Of a DNA stretch of 51,442 bases, positions 16,980 through 26,298 are shown in pieces; positions within the stretch are counted from its first letter, which is position 1, and each line of letters starts with the position of its first letter. The position numbers were made by a program, and so were the translations under genes. Origin of the DNA: Rhodoferax sp. (GTDB lineage: Bacteria; Pseudomonadota; Gammaproteobacteria; Burkholderiales; Burkholderiaceae_C); the NCBI GenBank assembly GCA_013791765.1, contig VMTC01000069.1:1-51442 (forward strand). Reading direction: 5' to 3'. The notes under the pieces were generated by a model. The model searched no databases and had not been told where the DNA came from. It saw only the letters and a program-made list of their open reading frames with translations.

Positions 16980-17429
16980 GTGATCGCAAATATGACCAGC
17001 GGTTTGGACTTCCATTCGAAGGCTCTGGTGCTGCGTGCCGAACGGCAACAGGTGATTGCCAGCAACATTGCCAATGCCGACACCCCCGGTTATGTGGCAC
17101 GCGACCTCAATTTCAAGGAGGCCATGCGCCAGGCCACCGGCGCTGACAGCAGCTCCAGCTTGCGCACCAGCAGCAGATCTCAAGGCGATGGCACCCATGG
17201 CATGACGCACGCCAACCACATTGCGCTAACGGGCGGCACTGGGGGCGGCCCGGGCGGGGCATCACACCTGGCCTACACCGTGCAAAGCCAACCCAGCCTG
17301 GACGGCAATAGCGTGGACCTGGACCGTGAGCGCGCCAATTTTGCCGACAACGCGGTGCGCTTTGAGGCTACCCTGCGCTTTATTAACGGCAGCGCCAAGG
17401 GTATCTTGAGCGCCATCCAGGGCCAGTAA
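16980..17429 (+). CDS. flgB: Flagellar basal-body rod protein FlgB
   Basis: Proximal rod protein. The N-terminal family pattern is clear: FHSKALVLRAERQQVIASNIANADTPGYVARDLNF. The start is uncertain: a GTG at 16980 follows GAGGTG by 4 bases and is preferred, while an ATG at 16992 is 16 bases from that site. Either gives about 145-149 residues, slightly longer than E. coli (138) because of a Gly/Ser-rich stretch near the middle (TGGTGGGPGGASH). It is first in the flgB-flgL run, which reads in one direction with small gaps. Confidence 0.93.
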   Translation: MIANMTSGLDFHSKALVLRAERQQVIASNIANADTPGYVARDLNFKEAMRQATGADSSSSLRTSSRSQGDGTHGMTHANHIALTGGTGGGPGGASHLAYTVQSQPSLDGNSVDLDRERANFADNAVRFEATLRFINGSAKGILSAIQGQ

Positions 17430-17457
17430 GCGACACCACTTGCGAAAGACCTATCCC

Positions 17458-17862
17458 ATGTCCATGTTTTCCATCTTCAATGTATCGGGCAGCGCCATCA
17501 GCGCGCAGTCCCAGCGCCTTAACGTGGTGGCCAGTAACCTGGCCAATGCCGATGCTGTGGCCGGCCCCGACGGCAAGGGCTACAAGGGCCGGCAAGTTAT
17601 TTTTGAGACCGTGCCTATGGGCTCGGACGCATCAGCCGGCGTGCGCGTCAGCAGCGTCCAGGAGAACAACCAGCCGCTGCGCAAAATGCACAACCCGGGC
17701 CACCCGTCGGCTGACGCACAAGGCTACGTCACGCACTCGAACGTCAACCCGGTGGAAGAAATGGTCAACATGATCTCCGCCTCGCGCTCCTACCAGAACA
17801 ACGTCGAGGTCATGAACACGGCCAAGACACTGTTGCTCAAAACCCTGCAAATGGGTCAGTAA
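17458..17862 (+). CDS. flgC: Flagellar basal-body rod protein FlgC
   Basis: Rod protein of 134 residues beginning MSMFSIFNVSGSAISAQSQRLNVVASNLANADA, the family start. The rod/hook C-terminal motif is NPVEEMVNMISASRSYQNNVEVMNTAKTLLLKTLQMGQ. The ATG at 17458 is chosen over an upstream TTG that would add six unsupported residues. It lies 28 bases past flgB and 21 before flgD. Confidence 0.96.
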   Translation: MSMFSIFNVSGSAISAQSQRLNVVASNLANADAVAGPDGKGYKGRQVIFETVPMGSDASAGVRVSSVQENNQPLRKMHNPGHPSADAQGYVTHSNVNPVEEMVNMISASRSYQNNVEVMNTAKTLLLKTLQMGQ

Positions 17863-17883
17863 TTGCCTGAATAAGGATATCTC

Positions 17884-18549
17884 ATGCTTTCCGCAACATC
17901 ATCCCTCACCTCAACCGCTGCTGCGTCAAGCAACACGACGGCATCAGGCGCCAGCACGGCCACCAGCGAGGCCGACGTCTCGCAAGACCGATTCCTGAAA
18001 CTGCTGGTCGCGCAGCTCAACAACCAGGACCCGATGAATCCGATGGACAACGCGCAGATGACGAGTCAGATGGCGCAGATCAACACCGTCACCGGCATTC
18101 AACAGGTCAATGAGACGCTCAAAAGCATGGCGCAGCAGTTCACCTCACTGCAGGTGCTGCAAGGCGCCTCCATGGTCGGCCATGGCGTATTGGTGGAGAG
18201 CAACACTTTGACCCGCAGCGGCGGTGTCGCCAGCGGCGCGGTTGACCTGGACGGTAAAGCTGATTCAGTCAAGGTGGAAATTCTCTCGCCGGGCGGCCAG
18301 CTGCTCGACACCCTGAATCTGGGCGCGCTGGCCGCCGGACGGCATTCTTTTGACTGGAATGCGTCAAGCTACCAAGGCAGTGGCGAACCCAGTTACAAGG
18401 TCACCGCGACGCTCGGGGGCCAGCCCATTGGCACCACGGCACTGGCGCGTGACACGGTGACATCGGTCGGCAGCGACAACGGCGCCATGAGCCTGCAGCT
18501 GCAGGGCCGCAGTGCAGTGGCCTACAGCAGTATCAAAGCAATTCTTTAA
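17884..18549 (+). CDS. flgD: Flagellar hook assembly (cap) protein FlgD
   Basis: Scaffold that caps the growing hook and is absent from the finished structure. The 221 residues have a Thr/Ala/Ser-rich start, then the conserved block DRFLKLLVAQLNNQDPMNPMDNAQMTSQMAQINTVTGI, then a FlgD Ig-like/tudor-like region (LSPGGQLLDTLNLGALAAGRHSFDWNA). Length is normal. flgE follows after a short spacer carrying a 12-bp tandem repeat. Confidence 0.96.
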   Translation: MLSATSSLTSTAAASSNTTASGASTATSEADVSQDRFLKLLVAQLNNQDPMNPMDNAQMTSQMAQINTVTGIQQVNETLKSMAQQFTSLQVLQGASMVGHGVLVESNTLTRSGGVASGAVDLDGKADSVKVEILSPGGQLLDTLNLGALAAGRHSFDWNASSYQGSGEPSYKVTATLGGQPIGTTALARDTVTSVGSDNGAMSLQLQGRSAVAYSSIKAIL

Positions 18550-18573
18550 GCAATTCATTCAGCAATTCATTCA
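18550..18573 (+). repeat. 12-bp tandem repeat before flgE
   Basis: GCAATTCATTCA occurs twice back to back, starting at the end of the flgD stop codon and ending 15 bases before the flgE ATG; the Shine-Dalgarno AAAGGAA follows. It looks like a simple slippage duplication of the spacer. Confidence 0.8.
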
Positions 18574-18588
18574 GCAAAGGAAATCACC

Positions 18589-19863
18589 ATGTCTTTCCAA
18601 ACAGGTCTCTCAGGCTTGAACGCCTCCAGTCGCAGTCTCGACGTTATTGGCAACAACATTGCCAACGCCAATACCGCCGGCATGAAAACTTCGCGCGCTG
18701 AATTCTCGGATTTGGTGGCGTCCTCCATTGGCGTCGGGGGCGGCGGCTCAGCCGGCATCGGCGTTGAAGTCGCCACCGTGTCGCAACAGTTTTCCCAAGG
18801 CAGCATCAATGTCACGGGCAGTGACCTGGACGTGGCCATCAACGGCGGCGGTTTTTTCCAGCTGACATTGACGGACGGCTCTCCCGCTTACACGCGTGCG
18901 GGCACCTTCAAGCTCGACAAGGTCGGCAATATCGTCACCAATACCGGCGCCAACTTGATGGGCTACCCGACCGATGCCGCAGGCAAGGCAACCAGCACGA
19001 CCATCCAGGCCTTGCAACTGCCCACCAGCGCGCCGATTGGAGCCCAGCCGACCAAGGCCATCTCTGCGGAATTCAATCTGGACGCACGCGCCCCGATAGC
19101 GGCCACGGTGCCGGTGACGCCCAGAACCACTTATGGCACGTCGCTGACGGTATTTGACTCCCAAGGCGCCACCGTTCCAGTGAGCCTGTACTTCGAACGG
19201 GTGGCCTCCACCGGCGTGGCGCCCAACGTCACCGACAACTGGAACGTCTACGATGTCGCCTCTGGCGGTGCCGCCCCCGATGGGCTCGTACCGCCGACCC
19301 CAGGTACCCCCGGCACACCCGGCTTTCAGTTTCAGATGCAGTTCAATGCCAATGGTGTCCTCACGTCGCCGGCCAGCGCACCCACACTGACGATCACAAC
19401 CCCCTCTGCCGTGACGCCGGACATTGTTGCCACCTTCGACATCAGCAAGGTCACGCAATTCGGCGCCAACTTTGCGGTATCCAACCTGACCCAGGACGGC
19501 TACGCCCCGGGTGAACTGGTGGGCCTGAAAATTGGAGACAACGGCGTCGTCACGGCGCGTTACTCCAACGGTCAGACCCAGGCCAACGGCCAGATCGCCT
19601 TGGCTGACTTCCGCAATGTGCAAGGGCTGACACCCACCGGCGGCGGCAACTGGATTGAGACCAATGCATCCGGACTGCCGGTTCAGGGCTCCCCCGGCAT
19701 CGGCAAGTTCGGCGGTCTGCGTTCGGGCGCGCTCGAAGAATCGAACGTCGACCTCACCGCCGAACTGGTCAATATGATGACCGCGCAGCGCGCCTACCAG
19801 GCCAACGCACAGACCATCAAGACGCAGGATCAGATCATGTCAACGCTGGTCAACCTGCGTTGA
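18589..19863 (+). CDS. flgE: Flagellar hook protein FlgE
   Basis: Structural subunit of the hook. The 424 residues start MSFQTGLSGLNASSRSLDVIGNNIANANTAG, typical of FlgE. The C-terminal motif SNVDLTAELVNMMTAQRAYQANAQTIKTQDQIM forms the D0 coiled-coil partner. The middle contains variable outer domains, including a Pro/Gly run (PTPGTPGTPG) near residue 240. Position between flgD and flgF is standard. Shine-Dalgarno AAAGGAA is well placed. Confidence 0.97.
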   Translation: MSFQTGLSGLNASSRSLDVIGNNIANANTAGMKTSRAEFSDLVASSIGVGGGGSAGIGVEVATVSQQFSQGSINVTGSDLDVAINGGGFFQLTLTDGSPAYTRAGTFKLDKVGNIVTNTGANLMGYPTDAAGKATSTTIQALQLPTSAPIGAQPTKAISAEFNLDARAPIAATVPVTPRTTYGTSLTVFDSQGATVPVSLYFERVASTGVAPNVTDNWNVYDVASGGAAPDGLVPPTPGTPGTPGFQFQMQFNANGVLTSPASAPTLTITTPSAVTPDIVATFDISKVTQFGANFAVSNLTQDGYAPGELVGLKIGDNGVVTARYSNGQTQANGQIALADFRNVQGLTPTGGGNWIETNASGLPVQGSPGIGKFGGLRSGALEESNVDLTAELVNMMTAQRAYQANAQTIKTQDQIMSTLVNLR

Positions 19864-19904
19864 TCGCCACTGATCCTTAACCCAGCCACTGCACCGGAGC
19901 CGCC

Positions 19905-20645
19905 ATGGACCGCCTCATCTATACCGCGATGTCAGGAGCCAACTCGGCAGCGCAACAGCAGTCCATCCTGGCGAACAACCTGGCCAACGCTTCCACCACC
20001 GGATTTCGGGCCGAGTTGTCGACTTTTCGCGCAGTGCCAGTGCGTGGCGACGGCGCCAGCACGCGGGTGTTCACGATACCGGCCACCTCAGGTCAGTCCA
20101 ATGCGCCGGGCCCGGCCCAGCGCACTGGTCGCAACCTGGACGCCATGGCCAGCGGCAACGCCTGGTTTGGCGTGCAAGCGCTCGACGGAACCGAGTCCTA
20201 CACCCGCAACGGCGCCTTTCAGGTGTCGCCCGAAGGCACTCTGATGACCAACACCGGCCTGACTGTCCTGAGCGACGGAAGCGCCCCGATCACGGTGCCC
20301 GCCGGCGCTGAAGTCAGCATTGGCTTTGACGGCAACCTTAGTGCCAGGGTTGGCAAGCAACCGCCCACCGGAATCGGCCGACTCAAACTGGTCACCCCAG
20401 GGGAAGAAGACCCGTTACAGCGCGGTGACGACGGCCTGTTTCGCGCCACCTCGGGCGAGCCCTTGCCTAACGATGCCAATGCGCGCGTGCAGTCGGGCTC
20501 GCTGGAAGGATCGAACGTGAACACGATCGAAGCCATGGTCGGCATGATCCAGATGGCACGTCAATTTGAGACCCAGATGCGGCTGCTGCAAACCGCCGAA
20601 TCGAACGATCGCTCGGCCGACAAGTTGCTGAGCATGCAGGGTTAG
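19905..20645 (+). CDS. flgF: Flagellar basal-body rod protein FlgF
   Basis: Proximal rod protein, 246 residues. It begins [38 protein letters not shown], as FlgF does, and contains the [23 protein letters not shown] block shared by rod proteins. It ends with [30 protein letters not shown]. flgG follows after 53 bases. No unusual features. Confidence 0.96.
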   Translation: MDRLIYTAMSGANSAAQQQSILANNLANASTTGFRAELSTFRAVPVRGDGASTRVFTIPATSGQSNAPGPAQRTGRNLDAMASGNAWFGVQALDGTESYTRNGAFQVSPEGTLMTNTGLTVLSDGSAPITVPAGAEVSIGFDGNLSARVGKQPPTGIGRLKLVTPGEEDPLQRGDDGLFRATSGEPLPNDANARVQSGSLEGSNVNTIEAMVGMIQMARQFETQMRLLQTAESNDRSADKLLSMQG

Positions 20646-20698
20646 CACGCCCACGCCCCAACGTTCAACCCCACCCATCAACAGCCAAGGCCCCCATC

Positions 20699-21481
20699 AT
20701 GATCAACTCACTGTGGATATCCAAGACCGGCATGGAAGCCCAGCAAATGCAGCTGGACGTCATTTCCAACAACTTGGCCAATGTATCAACCAACGGCTTC
20801 AAGCGCGCCAACGCGGTGTTTGAAGAACTGATGTACCAGAACCTGCGCCAAGTGGGCTCGAACAGCTCGGAGCAATCCCAATTGCCCACCGGCCTGCAGA
20901 TTGGCTTGGGCGTGCGCACCGTCGCGACCAGCCGCTCCTTTGCGCAGGGCAACTTGCAGCAGTCGGGAAACAAGCTCGATGTAGCCATCCAGGGCAATGG
21001 TTTTTTTCAGGTCACCATGCCCGACGGCACCACCAATTACACGCGCGATGGCTCGTTCCAGGTCGACTCCAGCGGTCAGCTTGTCACTGCCACCGGCCTG
21101 CCTATTGCCAACGGCGTGACGGTACCGGCCAACGCCACCGGCATCGCCATTGCGGGCGACGGCACGGTCACCGCCCAGATTCCGGGCTCGATCACGCCGC
21201 AGTCAATCGGCACCATTGCCCTGGCCAATTTTGCCAATCCGGCGGGCCTTGATCCCAAAGGGCAGAACCTGTACGCCGAGAGCACCGCCTCAGGCCAGGC
21301 CATCAGCGGCACGCCCGGTGCCGATGGCCTGGGCTCCCTGATGCAGGGATTTGTGGAAACCTCCAACGTCAACGTCGTGCAGGAACTGGTGACGATGATC
21401 CAGACGCAACGCGCTTACGAGATGAATTCCAAGGCGATCCAGACCTCGGACCAGATGCTGCAAAAGCTCGGACAATTGTGA
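20699..21481 (+). CDS. flgG: Flagellar basal-body rod protein FlgG
   Basis: Distal rod protein, 260 residues, which is the family length. The start [36 protein letters not shown] and the C-terminal motif [39 protein letters not shown] are near-universal FlgG signatures. The stop is 8 bases before the flgH ATG. Confidence 0.97.
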   Translation: MINSLWISKTGMEAQQMQLDVISNNLANVSTNGFKRANAVFEELMYQNLRQVGSNSSEQSQLPTGLQIGLGVRTVATSRSFAQGNLQQSGNKLDVAIQGNGFFQVTMPDGTTNYTRDGSFQVDSSGQLVTATGLPIANGVTVPANATGIAIAGDGTVTAQIPGSITPQSIGTIALANFANPAGLDPKGQNLYAESTASGQAISGTPGADGLGSLMQGFVETSNVNVVQELVTMIQTQRAYEMNSKAIQTSDQMLQKLGQL

Positions 21482-21489
21482 GGCGGAAC

Positions 21490-22227
21490 ATGAGCATCAA
21501 CTTGAGCCTGCATTGGGGCCGCCTGGTCCCATGGACCGATCGCGTGTGGGGCAGCGCCCTGGCGCTGCTGCTGGGCCTGACGTTGTCAGCCTGCAGTTCC
21601 CTGCCACAAACCGTGAGCGTCGACTTTGTGGATCCGGGCGTGGCACAGCCAATTGCAGCCGCACCCGCCGTACCCCAGGTGGCCAGCGGCGGCCTGTTTC
21701 AAAAAGTGAGCTACCGTCCCGCTTTTGAAGACCCACGCGCCCGAATGGTCGGGGACGTCATCACCATCAGAATCGTGGAAACCGTGGCGGCGAGCCAGGT
21801 CTCCAAGTCCACCGCCAATCGAACCACCTCTGGCAAGGCCAGCGTCTCGGCCTTCCCCCTGCTGCCAGCGGCTGACCTGGTGAACCTGAACGCCAGCATC
21901 GGCACCTCATCAGCCAATGATTTTTCCGGCAAAGGCGGCACCGAGAGCGCCAACACCTTCACCGGCACCATCACTGCCACGGTCATCAATGTGTTGCCCA
22001 ACGGCCATTTGGTGGTGGCCGGCGACAAGCAGATCGGGGTCAACCAGCATGTCGATGTCTTGCGCTTCTCTGGCACCGTCGACCCACGGCTGGTGCAACC
22101 GGGCAACTTGATCAACTCCAGCCAGGTCGCCAATGCCCGCATCGAGTCCAAGGGACGCGGCGCGCAGGCTGAAGCGCAAACAGTTGGCTGGTTAACACGG
22201 TTCTTTTTCAGCTTTCTCCCCTTCTAA
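21490..22227 (+). CDS. flgH: Flagellar L-ring lipoprotein FlgH
   Basis: Outer-membrane L-ring subunit, 245 residues. It has a lipoprotein signal ending in the lipobox LSAC with Cys35 as the acylated residue, matching the presence of lnt in the window. Conserved blocks are RMVGDVITIRIVE, NTFTGTITATVINVLPNGHLVVAG and the ending GWLTRFFFSFLPF. The ATG at 21490 is preferred (AGGCGGA just upstream) over a GTG at 21478 that overlaps the flgG stop. Confidence 0.96.
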   Translation: MSINLSLHWGRLVPWTDRVWGSALALLLGLTLSACSSLPQTVSVDFVDPGVAQPIAAAPAVPQVASGGLFQKVSYRPAFEDPRARMVGDVITIRIVETVAASQVSKSTANRTTSGKASVSAFPLLPAADLVNLNASIGTSSANDFSGKGGTESANTFTGTITATVINVLPNGHLVVAGDKQIGVNQHVDVLRFSGTVDPRLVQPGNLINSSQVANARIESKGRGAQAEAQTVGWLTRFFFSFLPF

Positions 22228-22260
22228 AGCTGCTGAGAATAGTGCCGAGGGGACACATTC

Positions 22261-23406
22261 ATGCAATTTTTCAATACGCCAACTTCAACTCGTCCGCACT
22301 GGCTGCTGGCGGCGTTGTGCCTGAGCTGGGGCCTTCTGGCCAGCGGCACGGCCCAGGCCAGCCGGATCAAGGAAGTGGCGGCAGTTGAGGGTGTACGCAG
22401 CAACCAGTTGACCGGCTTTGGCCTGGTGGTGGGCTTGGACGGCACCGGTGACCAAACCACCCAGATGCCTTACACGGCGCAGGGTCTGACCAATTATTTG
22501 CAGCAACTCGGAATCACGCTGCCAGACGCTGCGGTTTCCAAACTACAACTCAAAAACGTGGCCGCAGTGCTGGTCACGGCGGCGCTGCCGGCCTTTGCCC
22601 GTCCCGGTCAGGCCATTGACGTCAACGTCTCGAGCATGGGCAACGCCAAATCGCTCAAGGGCGGCATGCTGATCACAACGCCGCTCAAAGGCGCTGATGG
22701 CGAAATCTACGCCATGGCCCAGGGCAGCCTGATCGTGGCCGGTGCCGGTGCTGCTGCGGGCGGCAGCAAGGTGCAAATCAACCACCTTAGCGCCGGTCGC
22801 ATTCCGGGCGGGGCGCAGGTGGAGCGGATTGTGCCCACGCCCTTGCTCGAAGGCGCCAGCATTACGCTGGGGCTGCAAGCCTCCGACTTTCAAACCGCGC
22901 GCAAAGTGGCCGAAGCCATCAACCGGCGCTTTGGCGCCAACGCTGCCCGGGCCCTGGACGGACGCACCATTGATGTGACCGCCCCAACCGATTCCAACGC
23001 CCGGGTGTCCTTCATTGCCGAAATGGAAGAGCTGCGGCTGGAATCCTCCGTCCCCTCGGCCAAGGTCGTGATCAATTCGCGCACCGGCTCGGTCGTGATG
23101 AACCAGGCCGTCACCTTGAGTGAGTGTGCCATTGCCCACGGCAACCTCTCCGTCAGTATCACGACCACACCCGTCATCAGCCAGCCCAACGCCCTGTCCA
23201 CCGGCGGCAAGACCGTGGTCGCAGAGAAAAGCAATATCGAAATCAGGCAAGAACCCGGCATGTTGATCCAGTTGCCCAAGTCAACGCAGTTGTCTGACGT
23301 GGTGCGTGCCCTGAACGCATTGGGTGCGACACCCCAAGACCTGCTGGCCATTTTGCAGGCCATCAAGGCGGCCGGCGCGCTGAACGCGGAGTTGGAGGTG
23401 ATCTGA
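22261..23406 (+). CDS. flgI: Flagellar P-ring protein FlgI
   Basis: Periplasmic P-ring subunit, 381 residues, with an N-terminal Sec signal peptide (LLAALCLSWGLLASGTAQA). Conserved runs include NQLTGFGLVVGLDGTGDQ, KNVAAVLVTAALPAF, GAQVERIVPTP and LSDVVRALNALGATPQDLLAILQAIKAAGAL, which ends the family. FlgA, encoded 5 kb upstream on the other strand, is its assembly chaperone. Its stop overlaps the flgJ ATG by one base. Confidence 0.97.
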   Translation: MQFFNTPTSTRPHWLLAALCLSWGLLASGTAQASRIKEVAAVEGVRSNQLTGFGLVVGLDGTGDQTTQMPYTAQGLTNYLQQLGITLPDAAVSKLQLKNVAAVLVTAALPAFARPGQAIDVNVSSMGNAKSLKGGMLITTPLKGADGEIYAMAQGSLIVAGAGAAAGGSKVQINHLSAGRIPGGAQVERIVPTPLLEGASITLGLQASDFQTARKVAEAINRRFGANAARALDGRTIDVTAPTDSNARVSFIAEMEELRLESSVPSAKVVINSRTGSVVMNQAVTLSECAIAHGNLSVSITTTPVISQPNALSTGGKTVVAEKSNIEIRQEPGMLIQLPKSTQLSDVVRALNALGATPQDLLAILQAIKAAGALNAELEVI

Positions 23407-24332
23407 TGAGCTATGGCCAGCTTTCCACGGGGACCGGTGCACTGGCGGCCGATGCGCGCTCACTCAACAACCTGAAAATGCAGGCGGGGCAAAAGACACC
23501 TGAGGCCATCAAGGAAGCGGCCAAGCAGTTTGAGTCGCTGTTCATGCGTGAATTGATCAAGAGCATGCGCGAGGCCACCATGAAGTCCGGCATGCTCGAC
23601 AGTCCTGGCGGCGATCTCGGTGGCGACTTGCTGGACCAGCAGTTGGCGGTGCAGATGTCGGGCAAACCCGGCGGTCTGTCGGATTTGATTGCAGCCCAAC
23701 TGTCGCGCCAGATGGCAGGCCCGGCCCTGGGCAGCCTGGAAGCGGGTGAAAACCTCAGCGCAGCGCCGCTGAGCAGCGTGCGCAAAGCCGCCTCGCTGGC
23801 CGCCTATGGGGCTCAGGCCGTGCCATCGACAACGCCGCCCACCGTCAGTCAAAGCCATTTTGTACAACGCCATACGGATGCCGCCATCAAGGTCGAGCAG
23901 GCCACCGGCATCCCCGCCAGCTACATGGTCGGGCAGGCCGGACATGAAACCGGCTGGGGCCGGCATGAAATCAAAATGAAAGGCGGTGCGCCCTCCTTCA
24001 ATCTTTTTGGCATCAAGGCCGGTGCCGGCTGGAGCGGCAAGGTGGCCGAGGTCACAACCACCGAGTACGTCAATGGCGCGGCCAAGAAGACCCTGGCGAA
24101 ATTTCGCGCCTATGACTCCTATGAGGCGTCCTTCAAGGACTATGCCCGCCTCATCACCAAGAGCCCGCGCTATGCCCAGGCCAGCCAGCAGACTGACTCG
24201 GCCCATGCATTCGCCAGCGGTTTGCAAAAAGCCGGCTATGCGACCGATCCGGATTACGCCAATAAACTGACCCGCGCCATTCACACCACGCAGCGCCTGC
24301 AGCGCGCGCAAGTGGTGGCCCAGAATATATGA
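23406..24332 (+). CDS. flgJ: Rod cap / peptidoglycan hydrolase FlgJ
   Basis: Dual-domain protein of 308 residues. The N-terminal rod-cap domain (about 25-110) has AAKQFESLFMRELIKSMREATMKSGMLDS. The C-terminal glycoside hydrolase family 73 domain (about 155-305) opens a path for the rod through the cell wall; its catalytic Glu181 lies in AGHETGWGRHEI, followed by FNLFGIKAG. The two domains are intact and fused, as in most beta- and gammaproteobacteria. Both ends overlap the neighbours, indicating coupled translation. Confidence 0.96.
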   Translation: MSYGQLSTGTGALAADARSLNNLKMQAGQKTPEAIKEAAKQFESLFMRELIKSMREATMKSGMLDSPGGDLGGDLLDQQLAVQMSGKPGGLSDLIAAQLSRQMAGPALGSLEAGENLSAAPLSSVRKAASLAAYGAQAVPSTTPPTVSQSHFVQRHTDAAIKVEQATGIPASYMVGQAGHETGWGRHEIKMKGGAPSFNLFGIKAGAGWSGKVAEVTTTEYVNGAAKKTLAKFRAYDSYEASFKDYARLITKSPRYAQASQQTDSAHAFASGLQKAGYATDPDYANKLTRAIHTTQRLQRAQVVAQNI

Positions 24333-26272
24333 GCGGCATCCTGAACGTCGGCACCCGCGCCCTGCAGGCCAGCCAGATTGCGCTGCAGACGGCCGGCAAC
24401 AACATTGCCAACGTCAATACACCGGGCTACTCGCGCCAGACGGTGGTGATGCAGACGGTGGAGGGCCAGTTCACTGGCGGGGGCTACATCGGCAAAGGGG
24501 TGGAGGTCCAAACGATTGAGCGCAACTTCAGCGCCTTCCTGACCCGCCAATCGGCGCTCGCGAGCAGCACCGCTGCGGCAGACAGCACCCGGGCCGACAA
24601 ACTCAAGCAGCTTGAAGGCTTATTTGCCGGCGGCCCCACCGGTCTGGGCGCCTCGATCAGCGACATGCTCAACGCGTTTTCGGACGTGTCGAGTGCGCCC
24701 ACCGACCTGACAGCGCGCACGGTGGTCCTGACGCGGGTTGACGAAACCGCCAAGCGCATGCGCTCCGCGTCCCAAAGTCTGGACGAGTTGCAAAGTGGCG
24801 TGGCCCAGGAGCTGAGCCAGAAGGTCAATGCCATCAACAATCTGGCCCAAAATATTGCCCTTGCCAACGACCAGATTGCGCGCGCGCAGGGCTCGGGGCA
24901 ACCGGCCAACGACCTGCTGGACCGGCGTGACCAGCTGATTCGAGACCTCAATCAGTACGTTCAGACCAGCTCGATTGCTGCGGACGACGGCACCGTGGGC
25001 ATCTTCCTGGGTGGTAGCCAAGCCTTGGTGCTGGGCACCACGGTCTCAAAAGTCTCCCTCGTGGGTGACGAGTTTGGCGACCCGCTCAAGAGCAAGCTGG
25101 CCATCAACCGCAGCGGTCTGATCATCCCCCTGGACGAAAATGCCCTCGGTGGAGGCGAAGTGCCGGGCTTGCTGCGCTTTCAGAACACCGATCTGGCACA
25201 GGGGCGCAATCTGCTGGGTCGGCTCACGCTGGCCATCAGCACAAGCATGAACGACCAGCACAAGCTCGGGCTGGACCTGGATGGCAATCCCGGGGGCAAC
25301 CTGTTTTCGCCCACCGTTTTCGGCGCCAAGAACATCCTTGAACCAGCGCCGCCGGCAACTGTCAATACTGGCACGGCCGCGCTGGCGCTGTCTGTCAGCG
25401 ACACCAGCCAGTTTTCGGCATCAGACTATGAAGTGCAGTTCAACTCGGCCAGCGCGGGCAACGTGACGCGCCTTTCCGACGGCAAGATCACCGCTTTTGA
25501 CTTTGCCAGCACCAATCCGGTCATCATCGACGGACTGGCAATCCAAAAAAGCCTCACACCAGCGGATGCGGCCGCCGGAGACCGCTTTCTGATCAAGCCC
25601 TTCAGCAACTCGGCCAGCAACATCAACGCTGAGTTTTCAACCCCGCGCGCCTTGGCGGTCGCCAGCCCGGTGGCAGGCAAGATGGGCGCGAGCAATACCG
25701 GAAGCTTGCAGCTGGGCTCACTGCAGGCACGCAGCAACCCGCCCGCTACGCTGCCCGTCACACTAACGTTCACCGGGCCGAACAGCTACACCCGCAGCGA
25801 CCAGGGTGTCACGGTCTTCACCTACACGTCCGGCCAGGTCATCGAAGGCAGCGTGCCCGCCACGACGCCGCTGAGCGAGTGGTCGCTGATGCTGCAAGGC
25901 GCGCCGCAAGCGGGCGACACCTTCACCGTGCAGGCCCAGCCGGTAGCCAACCGCAATCTGAACGCCGGCAACGCCAGCGCCATGATGGGCCTGCGCGATG
26001 CGGCCATGTTCGACGGCTCCGCGCTGACTGACGGCTATGCAGCCTTGATTGCGCAGATCGGCATCCGCACCCAAAGTGCCAATTTCGCCACCCAGGTCTC
26101 CAGCGCCATCGCCTCCAACCTGGAGCGAGACCGCGCGGGTGTTTCCGGCGTGAATCTGGATGAAGAGGCGGCCAAGCTGCTGCAATTCCAGCAGGCCTAC
26201 CAGGCCTCGGCCAAGGTGATCCAGATCGCGCAGAATATTTTTGACACCCTGATTCAGAGCATGGGCCGCTAG
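24329..26272 (+). CDS. flgK: Hook-associated protein 1 FlgK
   Basis: First hook-filament junction protein, 647 residues. It begins MSGILNVGTRALQASQIALQTAGNNIANVNTPGYSRQ and ends VNLDEEAAKLLQFQQAYQASAKVIQIAQNIFDTLIQSMGR, both classic FlgK. The large middle carries the variable outer domains and accounts for a length somewhat above E. coli (547). The ATG overlaps the flgJ stop (ATGA). FlgN is its expected export chaperone. Confidence 0.97.
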   Translation: MSGILNVGTRALQASQIALQTAGNNIANVNTPGYSRQTVVMQTVEGQFTGGGYIGKGVEVQTIERNFSAFLTRQSALASSTAAADSTRADKLKQLEGLFAGGPTGLGASISDMLNAFSDVSSAPTDLTARTVVLTRVDETAKRMRSASQSLDELQSGVAQELSQKVNAINNLAQNIALANDQIARAQGSGQPANDLLDRRDQLIRDLNQYVQTSSIAADDGTVGIFLGGSQALVLGTTVSKVSLVGDEFGDPLKSKLAINRSGLIIPLDENALGGGEVPGLLRFQNTDLAQGRNLLGRLTLAISTSMNDQHKLGLDLDGNPGGNLFSPTVFGAKNILEPAPPATVNTGTAALALSVSDTSQFSASDYEVQFNSASAGNVTRLSDGKITAFDFASTNPVIIDGLAIQKSLTPADAAAGDRFLIKPFSNSASNINAEFSTPRALAVASPVAGKMGASNTGSLQLGSLQARSNPPATLPVTLTFTGPNSYTRSDQGVTVFTYTSGQVIEGSVPATTPLSEWSLMLQGAPQAGDTFTVQAQPVANRNLNAGNASAMMGLRDAAMFDGSALTDGYAALIAQIGIRTQSANFATQVSSAIASNLERDRAGVSGVNLDEEAAKLLQFQQAYQASAKVIQIAQNIFDTLIQSMGR

Positions 26273-26298
26273 AGCGGCCCCAGGCAGGAGCAAGCACC

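Noticed and set aside
11100-24490. Other GGGCTA occurrences as further repeat copies
   Set aside because: Those in flhA, flgE, flgK and similar genes are Gly-Tyr codons (GGCTAC) and have no TAGC at the required distance upstream.
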